From NCBI GenBank assembly GCA_002332755.1, contig DDBO01000082.1:1-7897 (forward strand): a stretch of DNA of 7,897 nucleotides, read 5' to 3'. The notes under the pieces are model-generated. The model was not told the origin of the DNA. It saw only the letters and a list, made by a program, of their open reading frames with translations, and did not search any database. Source of the DNA: Bacteroidales bacterium UBA2030 (GTDB lineage Bacteria; Bacteroidota; Bacteroidia; Bacteroidales; TTA-H9). The position numbers and the translations under genes are program-made. The first letter of the stretch is position 1. Each line of letters begins with the position of its first letter. Shown here piece by piece: positions 1-5,981 of this stretch.

Positions 1-95
1 TTTTTAAAATTGCGCTTGTGCAATGCTTTAAAAACAGCCGGAGCAGGACCATAATGATTCTCATTGCGGTCGAGGTAGATAAGTTCTTTTTTCAT
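1..95 (-). CDS. HisC-like PLP-dependent aminotransferase, N-terminal fragment cut by window edge
   Basis: Only the first 31 codons are inside the window; the frame is still open at base 1. The ATG is the reverse complement of CAT at 93-95. The peptide begins MKKELIYLDRNENHYGPAPA and continues VFKALHKRNFK. The LDxNENxYGPxPAV block is the N-terminal substrate-binding stretch of fold-type I class I/II aminotransferases of the histidinol-phosphate aminotransferase (HisC) and CobD type, which read LDxNENPYGPSP; here the residue before YGP is His instead of Pro. It lies 47 bp after the second GNAT-like gene, on the same strand, with no promoter-like element seen in the gap, so it is probably the fourth gene of the serine palmitoyltransferase operon. 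Its substrate cannot be told from 31 residues. A histidine-pathway role is possible, but no other his gene is near. The family call is fairly safe; the function is open. Confidence 0.75.
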   Translation of the reverse strand, partial: MKKELIYLDRNENHYGPAPAVFKALHKRNFK

Positions 96-142
96 TTAAA
101 TTTTATTTGCTTGAGGTAGATGAAATTGGATGGGAATGCCTT

Positions 143-1264
143 TTATAGATTTTTGACATAAGCCCTGCGTCGCTTATGCTGCCTTTTTTCGAAAAGCTCC
201 CATTGCCGCTGCACCATCTGATTGTTTTCGAGTTCAACATTACTTTCGGCTTTTGTAATGCCAAAGGCCGTGTATTTTGGGATAAGATCCAAAAATAACA
301 ATGCATTGACCCCTTTACCCTGCAAATCAGGTCTGACAGCAGTCAGGTAGAAATCAACGGTATCATTTTTATACATGGCCTTAAGCATATGAATAAACCC
401 GAATGGAAACAATTTGCCTTTTGCTTTTTGCAGAGCTTTGCTCATCGAGGGCATAGTAATGCCAAAGGCTGCCACTTTGTCCTCTTTATCGAGAATTAAG
501 GAAATAAAATCTACCTTAACAAAAGAAAAGTACATTTTGATGTAATAATCAATTTGTTTGGGGGTAAGGGCGACGAATCCATAGAGATCTTTGTAAGCTT
601 CGTTGAGCACTTCAAAAATCTGTGGGGCATATTTTAATAAGTCTTTTTTGCGGGAAAAATTGGCAATTCTAAGGTTGTATCTTTCCAGTGCCAATTGACC
701 GATTCTTTTAAATTTCTCAGGAATGATTCCGGTATTTTTAAATTCGTATTCCACCCAGTCGGCGTCTTTGGTATAACCGGCCTTTTCGGTATGCACTGAA
801 TAATAGGGATGGTTGTAATATGTGGCAATGGTTCCTAGTTCATTAAAGCCTTCTACCAGCATGCCTTCTTTATCCATATCCGTAAAACCGAGGGGACCAT
901 GAATGGAGTGCATTCCTTTCGACCGAGCCCAATCTTCCACTGTTTTAAAAAGAGCCGCGGAAACTTCTTCATCATCCGTAAAATCGAGCCAGCCAAAACG
1001 GGCACTTTTACTATTCCATACCTCATTGGCTTTGTGATTGATAATACCGGCAACCCTTCCAACCGGTTCACCGTTTTTGTAGGCCATCCAAAGTTTGGCC
1101 TCGCAAAACTCGAACGCCGGGTTTTTTTTTGAATCGAGGGTACTGACTTCATCGAAGATCAGAGGTGGAACCCAGTAAGGATTGTCTTTATAAAGTCTGA
1201 AAGGAAAGGTTACAAACTCACGGATACCCTTTTTGCCACTTACTTCTTCGATTATTACAGGCAT
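143..1264 (-). CDS. GNAT-fold acyltransferase-like protein, copy B (candidate lipid N-acyltransferase)
   Basis: The 373-residue protein belongs to a family usually annotated only as N-acetyltransferase or hypothetical. It has no signal peptide or membrane segment, so it should be cytosolic or peripheral. The C-terminal part looks like a GNAT domain: a beta-strand pair with FGITMPS near 267-273, then VRPDLQGKGVNALLF at 310-324, which resembles the acyl-CoA pyrophosphate-binding motif A (Q/RxxGxG/A) with Q315 and G318 kept but Asn at the last Gly. Other conserved blocks are GPLGFTDMD (123-131), YNHPYY (150-155), DWVEYE (169-174), KAESN (338-342) and a basic end QHKRRR (362-367). The N-terminal half (for example WMAYKNGEPVGRVAGI) looks like a second, degenerate GNAT repeat. 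It aligns without a gap to the neighbouring gene at 1295-2446. It lies 30 bp behind that gene in the serine palmitoyltransferase operon, which points to acyl transfer onto a sphingoid base (inference). A protein acetyltransferase or unrelated small-molecule acyltransferase is the alternative. Confidence 0.85.
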   Translation of the reverse strand: MPVIIEEVSGKKGIREFVTFPFRLYKDNPYWVPPLIFDEVSTLDSKKNPAFEFCEAKLWMAYKNGEPVGRVAGIINHKANEVWNSKSARFGWLDFTDDEEVSAALFKTVEDWARSKGMHSIHGPLGFTDMDKEGMLVEGFNELGTIATYYNHPYYSVHTEKAGYTKDADWVEYEFKNTGIIPEKFKRIGQLALERYNLRIANFSRKKDLLKYAPQIFEVLNEAYKDLYGFVALTPKQIDYYIKMYFSFVKVDFISLILDKEDKVAAFGITMPSMSKALQKAKGKLFPFGFIHMLKAMYKNDTVDFYLTAVRPDLQGKGVNALLFLDLIPKYTAFGITKAESNVELENNQMVQRQWELFEKRQHKRRRAYVKNL

Positions 1265-1294
1265 ACTATTGAGGATTTGGTAATGACCAGTTTT

Positions 1295-2446
1295 CTAAAT
1301 ATCGTCGTCAGTACGTGTGCTTGAGATAAAAAACTTTAAATAACAACGCCTGCGCTTATGCTGACGGTGTTCGAAATGATTCCAAAGCGACTGTACTGCA
1401 AAATTGCTCTCATATTCAAGATTGGTCTCAGCCTTGGTAAAGCCTTTTTGAATAATCGATTTGCCAATTTCGTAAAATAAGGCAGCGCTAACACCTTTGT
1501 TTATGAAATCGGGTCTTACTCCAATGAAGTACATATCGGCAGTATGGGTTTTACGATGCTCACCTTTTAATAGCAACCAACGCAATTTAAGTGCACTACC
1601 ATTGGCTTTCTGAAAAACTTCGGTGTAGGAGGGCATGGTAACTGCAAAGGCAACCACCTTGTCTTGGTTGTCGGTAATAATTGAAACCATGTCCAAATCG
1701 ATGAGAGGCGCAAATCGGGTAAGATAGAAGTTGCTGATTTCTTTAGTGATAGGTACAAAGCCGTAAATAAGTCCATAGATATTGTTAATGATTTCGAATA
1801 CCTGGTCGATGTATGGCAGCACCTCAGAAATCTTTCGTATTTTTTTGACCTTCAAATTATACCGACTCATTACGAATTCCGCAGTGCGTTTGACCTTGTC
1901 GGGAATTTCGCCAGGGATTTTTACTTCATATTCCACCCAATCGGCATGTTTGCTGTATCCCAAGTCCTCAAGAAATTTACCATAATAGGGATGGTTGTAG
2001 CGTTCGATAATCGTTGCTTTCTTATCGAACCCTTCCACCAACACGCCTTCTGGGTCGAAGTCAGTAAATCCGAGAGGTCCATTTATTGCTTCCACCCCAT
2101 TTTCGATTGCCCAATTCTCTACTGTTTCAATGAGAGCTGAAGCTACTTCAAAATCTTCGATGAAATCCATCCATCCAAAACGAGCGTAATTTTTACCCCA
2201 TTTATAAAAAAAATCGGGGTTGATGATACCTGCAATACGACCTACAATTTTCCCATCACGATAGGCTAGCCAAAGTGCAGTTTTACAGTCTTTTGCTGCA
2301 GGATTTTTACTGGGCACCAGCGTTTTTATTTCCTGGCTTTCTATTACAGGTACATAATTTGGGTGGCCTTTGTAGAGTTGATTGGGAAACCTTACAAAAG
2401 CTTTTAATTCATGCTGCGTTTTAACTTCTTTGATTTCGAGACTCAT
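1295..2446 (-). CDS. GNAT-fold acyltransferase-like protein, copy A (candidate lipid N-acyltransferase)
   Basis: This 383-residue protein is a tandem paralog of the gene at 143-1264. By hand alignment the two match without any gap over about 370 residues, with roughly 165 identities (about 45%). Shared blocks are at identical positions: GPLGFTD at 123-129, YNHPYY at 150-155, DWVEYE at 169-174, MPS at 271-273, RPD at 311-313, KAE at 338-340 and RQHKRRR at 361-367. The acyl-CoA loop reads RPDFINKGVSAALF, so the Gln/Arg of GNAT motif A is lost (Ile315) while G318 stays; it is more degenerate than in the partner. A short extra tail (residues 371-383, ending DDDI) is unique to this copy. The start ATG lies only 14 bp after the stop of the serine palmitoyltransferase gene, implying co-transcription. 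The best guess is an N-acyltransferase of the ceramide pathway, analogous to bacterial ceramide synthase; this is inferred from context and fold, not shown. Confidence 0.86.
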   Translation of the reverse strand: MSLEIKEVKTQHELKAFVRFPNQLYKGHPNYVPVIESQEIKTLVPSKNPAAKDCKTALWLAYRDGKIVGRIAGIINPDFFYKWGKNYARFGWMDFIEDFEVASALIETVENWAIENGVEAINGPLGFTDFDPEGVLVEGFDKKATIIERYNHPYYGKFLEDLGYSKHADWVEYEVKIPGEIPDKVKRTAEFVMSRYNLKVKKIRKISEVLPYIDQVFEIINNIYGLIYGFVPITKEISNFYLTRFAPLIDLDMVSIITDNQDKVVAFAVTMPSYTEVFQKANGSALKLRWLLLKGEHRKTHTADMYFIGVRPDFINKGVSAALFYEIGKSIIQKGFTKAETNLEYESNFAVQSLWNHFEHRQHKRRRCYLKFFISSTRTDDDI

Positions 2447-2460
2447 AATACCTGCACTTT

Positions 2461-3648
2461 TTAATGAATGATTTCGAGCTTTTTACCAATTTTCTGGCAG
2501 ACTTCCAGTGCACGGTCGATTTGCTCATGAGTGTGGGTAGCCATGAGAGAGAAACGAATCAATGTTGCATCGGGTGGAACCGCAGGTGTAACCACTGGGT
2601 TTACAAAAACTCCATCCTGCAAACACATCTTAGTGAACATAAAAGTTTTAGCATCATCACGAATGAAAAGTGGGATAATAGGAGATTCTGTCTTTCCCGT
2701 ATCGAATCCCATTTCTTTAAATCCCTTTAAGGCGTAATGGGTATTATCCCATAACCTTTCAATTCTTTCGGGTTCGTTTTGAATAATTTCAAGAGCGGCC
2801 AGAACACTTCCTGCCGAAGCAGGTGCTATGCTGGCACTGAAAATCAACGAGCGGCTGTTGTGCTTCAGCCAGTTGATGGTATGAAAATCGGAGGCGATAA
2901 AACCACCAATGGATGCCAAACTCTTGGAGAACGTTCCCATGATAAGGTCCACTTCATCGTCGAGGCCAAAATGACTGGCAGTACCTGCACCATTTTTCCC
3001 GATTACACCCAATGAGTGAGCATCATCTACCATTATAGTGGCATTGTATTTTCTCGCCAGGTTCACTATTTCAGGCAGATTCACTATGTCGCCTTCCATA
3101 CTGAATATACCATCCACTACTATCAGTTTAACCTTATCAGGCTTACATTGCTTCAGCACCTTTTCCAATGAAGCCATATCATTGTGCTTGTATTTGAAGG
3201 CCTGAGAAAACGACAATCTGCGTCCTTCAATAATGGAGGCATGATCCAGTTCGTCAAGAATGATGTAATCTTCGCGGCCGGTGAGGGCAGAGATAACTCC
3301 TGCGTTAACCAAAAAACCGGCGCTGTATACTATAGCTGCCTCTTTCTTTACAAATGCAGCCAGTTTTTCTTCAAGTTCTATATGTATATCAAGGGTGCCA
3401 TTGAGAAATCTTGACCCCGCACAACCTGAACCATATTTGTCGATAGCTTTTTTCGCTGCTTCTTTGATTTTGGGATGATTGGTCAAACCTAAGTAACTGT
3501 TTGACCCGAACATCAGCACATCTTTTCCGTTTATTCTTACCACGGTGTCCTGTTCCGACTCAATTACACGGAAGTAAGGATAGATTCCCATTGCCTGGGC
3601 TTTCTGAGGGATGTCGTACTTCGACAATTTTTCCTGTAATAGTCTCAT
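2461..3648 (-). CDS. spt: Serine palmitoyltransferase (soluble bacterial homodimeric type)
   Basis: This PLP enzyme of the alpha-oxoamine synthase family condenses L-serine with a long-chain acyl-CoA (or acyl-ACP) to 3-ketosphinganine, the first step of sphingolipid synthesis, in the cytosol. The length of 395 residues matches the bacterial enzyme. Visible features in order are MFGSNSYLGLT (46-56), CAGSRFLNGTLDIHIELEE (76-94), the PLP-stacking His136 in DHAS, D208 and H211 in VDDAHSLG, the Schiff-base Lys242 in MGTFSKSLAS, the TPAVPPDATL loop (354-363) and R365 in RFSLMATHT. From memory this follows the Sphingobacterium enzyme closely, with an offset of about two residues at His and Lys. There are no membrane segments, unlike the eukaryotic enzyme. 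It is first in its operon, behind a TATATTTG promoter element. Alternatives are another alpha-oxoamine synthase (2-amino-3-ketobutyrate CoA ligase, BioF) or the related cysteate acyltransferase of sulfonolipid synthesis. The GSRFLNGTLDIH block is shared with the wider family, so substrate choice is not fully settled. Confidence 0.93.
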   Translation of the reverse strand: MRLLQEKLSKYDIPQKAQAMGIYPYFRVIESEQDTVVRINGKDVLMFGSNSYLGLTNHPKIKEAAKKAIDKYGSGCAGSRFLNGTLDIHIELEEKLAAFVKKEAAIVYSAGFLVNAGVISALTGREDYIILDELDHASIIEGRRLSFSQAFKYKHNDMASLEKVLKQCKPDKVKLIVVDGIFSMEGDIVNLPEIVNLARKYNATIMVDDAHSLGVIGKNGAGTASHFGLDDEVDLIMGTFSKSLASIGGFIASDFHTINWLKHNSRSLIFSASIAPASAGSVLAALEIIQNEPERIERLWDNTHYALKGFKEMGFDTGKTESPIIPLFIRDDAKTFMFTKMCLQDGVFVNPVVTPAVPPDATLIRFSLMATHTHEQIDRALEVCQKIGKKLEIIH

Positions 3649-3700
3649 GCTGATAGATTAAAATTAGTATTTTCTGGGTTAGATTTTTTGAAAAAACCTG

Positions 3701-3708
3701 CAAATATA
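3701..3708 (-). promoter_or_regulatory. Bacteroidota-type -7 element of the serine palmitoyltransferase operon
   Basis: On the minus strand this reads TATATTTG, an exact match to the Bacteroidota primary sigma factor -7 consensus TAnnTTTG. It lies in the 91-bp gap between the methyltransferase gene and spt, about 52 bp before the spt start codon, which leaves a leader of roughly 45 nt. No clear -33 TTTG is seen at the expected distance. An AGGGC/GCCCT inverted repeat (3708-3712 and 3724-3728, 11-nt spacer) occupies the space directly upstream and shares its edge base with the element; it could be an operator or a weak terminator of the upstream unit, but has no T-tract. Confidence 0.6.
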
Positions 3709-3739
3709 GGGCTTTTTTTAAATGCCCTTAAGGTGGTAA

Positions 3740-4444
3740 TCAGCCGGCTCCCATAAGAAACACAGCAGGGAGTTTATGGATATCGGGTTGTAGGCTTTTC
3801 CAATGCTTAAGTGGCGAAGTTTGAATGAATTGTCGGGCTCCGGTTAATCCGGCAGCAATACACAACAATGTTTCCGGGTTGCAGATTTCTACAATTTCAT
3901 TGAGTAATTGAAGATTACGGTACGGGGTTTCGATAAAAATTTGGGTTTCTTTCGACAGGGTGGCTTTCTCAATGTCTCTGATTTTCCTTGCCCTTTCCGG
4001 ATGCTTCGCAGGTAAATATCCATGAAACCGGAATTGTTGACCATTAAAGCCGGATGCAGCCAGCGCCAGCATGATGGAAGTTGGCCCCGGCATTGGAACA
4101 ACAGGAATAGAATGCTGATGGCATAGTTGCACCAACCATGCTCCGGGATCGGCTACCGCCGGCATACCTGCTTCACTCAGAAGACCCGTATTAATACCTT
4201 TCAGTAAAGGGAGAAGCATCTCTGCCAAAGCATCAGGGGAAGTATGTTCATTTAAAAGAAAGAACTGGCAGTCATCAATAGGAAATTGAGGAATTTCTTT
4301 TCGCAATAATCGACGGGCTGTGCGCAATTCCTCTACAACGAAACATCGCAATGATGATACTATTTCTGCTGTAAAAGTATCCCATCTATAGCCAGAATCT
4401 GGATCGAGAGGAGAGGGTATGAGAAAAAGAGTGCCTTTTATCAT
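3740..4444 (-). CDS. RsmI-related SAM-dependent methyltransferase (tetrapyrrole-methylase fold)
   Basis: The 234-residue protein has the tetrapyrrole-methylase fold used by the 16S rRNA 2'-O-methyltransferase RsmI. Motifs seen are LLSEAGMPAVADPG (88-101), which is the SAM-binding region, PMPGPTSIMLALAASGF (117-133), FHGYLP (140-145) and FIETPYRN (170-177). It is shorter than E. coli RsmI (about 286 residues) and its N-terminus differs: the RsmI ATPIGNLGD block is replaced by IPSPLDPDSG, and the AEDTR block by VEELRTARR. This suggests a Bacteroidota paralog whose target is not necessarily C1402 of 16S rRNA. The start codon overlaps the stop of the upstream dehydratase/racemase gene in an ATGA, which points to translational coupling and fixes the start. 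It is the last gene of the dnaA-led unit. The fold assignment is strong; the substrate is uncertain. Confidence 0.88.
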   Translation of the reverse strand: MIKGTLFLIPSPLDPDSGYRWDTFTAEIVSSLRCFVVEELRTARRLLRKEIPQFPIDDCQFFLLNEHTSPDALAEMLLPLLKGINTGLLSEAGMPAVADPGAWLVQLCHQHSIPVVPMPGPTSIMLALAASGFNGQQFRFHGYLPAKHPERARKIRDIEKATLSKETQIFIETPYRNLQLLNEIVEICNPETLLCIAAGLTGARQFIQTSPLKHWKSLQPDIHKLPAVFLMGAG

Positions 4445-5463
4445 GATTTTTGTGCTGATTTTGCAGCAAATGGCAGCCTCTCGAGGTCAATGTTGCCACC
4501 TGATAGTATGATTGCTACACGCATGCCTTTAAATACCAGAGGATATTCCAGAACAGCCGCTAAAGGTACTGCAGCTGACGGCTCTACTACTATTTTCAAT
4601 CGTTCCCATATCAACCGCATGGCAAGAATTATGTTTTCTTCACTTACCGTGAGGATTTCATTAACATATTCTTTAATGATCGGAAACGTTCTGGTTCCCA
4701 ATGAAGTAAGTAGTCCATCGGCTATTGTGCGGGGTTGTACTGATGGCAGAATTTTTCCCTCTTTTAAGGAGCGAAACGCATCATCAGCGCCTTTAGGCTC
4801 GCAGCCTATGACTTTAATATTTTTACCCCAATAATGGGCCGAAAGGGCTGTTCCGCTTAGCAAGCCTCCTCCTCCCACAGGGGCAAGAAGAAAATCGGTG
4901 GAACCCAGATCTTCGATAATCTCTAATGCTGCGGTAGCTTGTCCTGCAATTACGGTGTAATTGTTGTAAGGATGAACCTCAAGTGCACCTGTCTCTTCAA
5001 CTATAGCTTTGAGTGTGGTTTCCCTGGCTACTAAGTTGGGTTCGCAAAATGTGATTTCTCCTCTGTAATTTTTTACTCCGGCAACCTTTACCGAGGGTGC
5101 ATTCTGAGGCATTACAATAAAAGCCTGGGTGCCTCTAAGCATAGCGGCCCTTGCTAATGCCTGTGCATGATTTCCTGAAGAATGGGTGGCTACACCATAT
5201 TCTAATTCTTCTTCATCCAGTGAAAACACACTGTTGCAAGCTCCTCTCGACTTAAAAGCTCCTGCCTTTTGAAAATTTTCACATTTAAAAAATAACCTGC
5301 AACCAGTTAGTTCATCCAGGTTGTGAGAGGTTAGTATTGGTGTACGGTGAATATAAGGTATTATCCTTTTGTGTGCTTTCTGTATGTCAGTCTTTTCAGG
5401 GATGCTTTCGAGAAACATAGTGTGAGGTTGGTTGTCCGGAGTTAAATTAAAAAATACTTTCAA
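4441..5463 (-). CDS. Threonine/serine dehydratase or serine racemase (fold-type II PLP enzyme)
   Basis: The 340-residue cytosolic PLP enzyme either deaminates L-threonine/L-serine to 2-oxobutyrate/pyruvate or racemises serine. Motifs are HRTPILTS (39-46), the Schiff-base Lys71 in FQKAGAFKSRGA (64-75), HSSGNHAQAL (94-103), the phosphate-binding GGGG (197-200) and SGGN (321-324) near the PLP ring nitrogen. There is no C-terminal ACT regulatory domain, so it is not the isoleucine-regulated biosynthetic form. Ser96 lies 25 residues after the Lys, as in fission-yeast serine racemase (K57/S82), where biosynthetic dehydratases have Ala (SAGNHAQG). E222, A226 and D228 match the spacing of the racemase metal site. 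The first 15 residues are unlike the family; the Met at residue 16 (codon 5416-5418) is an equally good start that gives 325 residues. The gene starts 15 bp after the phosphatase gene and overlaps the methyltransferase by 4 bp. Family is certain, main activity is not. Confidence 0.9.
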   Translation of the reverse strand: MKVFFNLTPDNQPHTMFLESIPEKTDIQKAHKRIIPYIHRTPILTSHNLDELTGCRLFFKCENFQKAGAFKSRGACNSVFSLDEEELEYGVATHSSGNHAQALARAAMLRGTQAFIVMPQNAPSVKVAGVKNYRGEITFCEPNLVARETTLKAIVEETGALEVHPYNNYTVIAGQATAALEIIEDLGSTDFLLAPVGGGGLLSGTALSAHYWGKNIKVIGCEPKGADDAFRSLKEGKILPSVQPRTIADGLLTSLGTRTFPIIKEYVNEILTVSEENIILAMRLIWERLKIVVEPSAAVPLAAVLEYPLVFKGMRVAIILSGGNIDLERLPFAAKSAQKS

Positions 5464-5478
5464 ATCTAGGAAATTTTA

Positions 5479-5943
5479 CTAACTCTCTTCAACCAGATGG
5501 TGAGCAATAGCATCGCAGGCCGTATTTAGTAAATTAAATGTATTCTGAAACCCTTCACGCCCACCATAATATGGGTCGGGTACTTCGACCTGTTTACCCG
5601 GCCAGGCATAATCAGTAATGAGTTTTATTTTATCCCGTTGTTCCGGGGAGGCTATTCGCAACAGATCTTTGTAGTTTGCATGGTCCATCACAAAAATATA
5701 ATCAAAAGTATCCAGGTCTTGAAGCCTGATTTGCCTTGCCCTTTGTCGGGAAATATCAATGCCTTGGGCCTTCATAATGGCCTGGGCCCGGTTATCGGGA
5801 GGTTCTCCCTCGTGGTAATCGATAGTGCCAGCTGAATCAACTATGATATTTAAACCATATTCCTTCACTTTTTTTTCCATGATACCCTGAGCCATGGGAG
5901 AACGACATATGTTTCCCATGCAAACCATCAGTATTTTTTTCAT
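5479..5943 (-). CDS. Low-molecular-weight protein tyrosine phosphatase
   Basis: The 154-residue cytosolic phosphatase hydrolyses phosphotyrosine through a cysteinyl-phosphate intermediate. The CX5R loop at the N-terminus reads VCMGNICRSP, with the nucleophile Cys8 and Arg14, followed by Ser15. DSAGT (36-40) and the general acid Asp123 in PDPYYGG (122-128) complete the LMW-PTP set, and the length is normal for the family. The aromatic pair in DPYY is the usual substrate-recognition tyrosine patch. It begins 38 bp after dnaA and ends 15 bp before the dehydratase/racemase gene, so it probably shares their transcript. No tyrosine kinase or capsule gene is near, so there is no basis for a Wzb-type capsule role. 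From memory, a dnaA-phosphatase-methyltransferase order recurs in Bacteroidota; this is not checked here. An arsenate reductase is unlikely because the further redox cysteines of ArsC are missing at the C-terminal end. Confidence 0.95.
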   Translation of the reverse strand: MKKILMVCMGNICRSPMAQGIMEKKVKEYGLNIIVDSAGTIDYHEGEPPDNRAQAIMKAQGIDISRQRARQIRLQDLDTFDYIFVMDHANYKDLLRIASPEQRDKIKLITDYAWPGKQVEVPDPYYGGREGFQNTFNLLNTACDAIAHHLVEES

Positions 5944-5981
5944 GCGAGTAAATTCATTAAGTGCGAGAAATTCAGGAAAAC

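Noticed and set aside
899..1132. Plus-strand and other-frame minus-strand ORFs within the GNAT, spt and dnaA genes
   Set aside because: All lie inside genes with clear family motifs in another frame, and their translations are rich in Cys, Ser and Arg without motifs.
143..3648. A new defence system or mobile island
   Set aside because: There is no nuclease, transposase, integrase, toxin or reverse transcriptase; the genes are metabolic with uniform strand and spacing, so lipid metabolism is the better reading.
3678..3698. Leader hairpin in the spt transcript (GGTT...AACC with a T6/A6 core)
   Set aside because: It is almost all A-T pairs, with an unmatched AGA, and looks like ordinary AT-rich leader sequence.
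3708..3728. Rho-independent terminator after the methyltransferase gene
   Set aside because: The stem is only 5 bp with an 11-nt loop and is followed by the TATATTTG element, not a T-tract, in the reading direction.
4490..4834. 114-codon plus-strand ORF
   Set aside because: It lies wholly antisense within the dehydratase/racemase gene and shows no recognisable protein motif; it is a shadow of the real frame.
5464..5478. Shine-Dalgarno sites ahead of the genes
   Set aside because: No GGAGG-like sequence stands at the right distance before these starts, as is usual in Bacteroidota, so none was used to fix starts.
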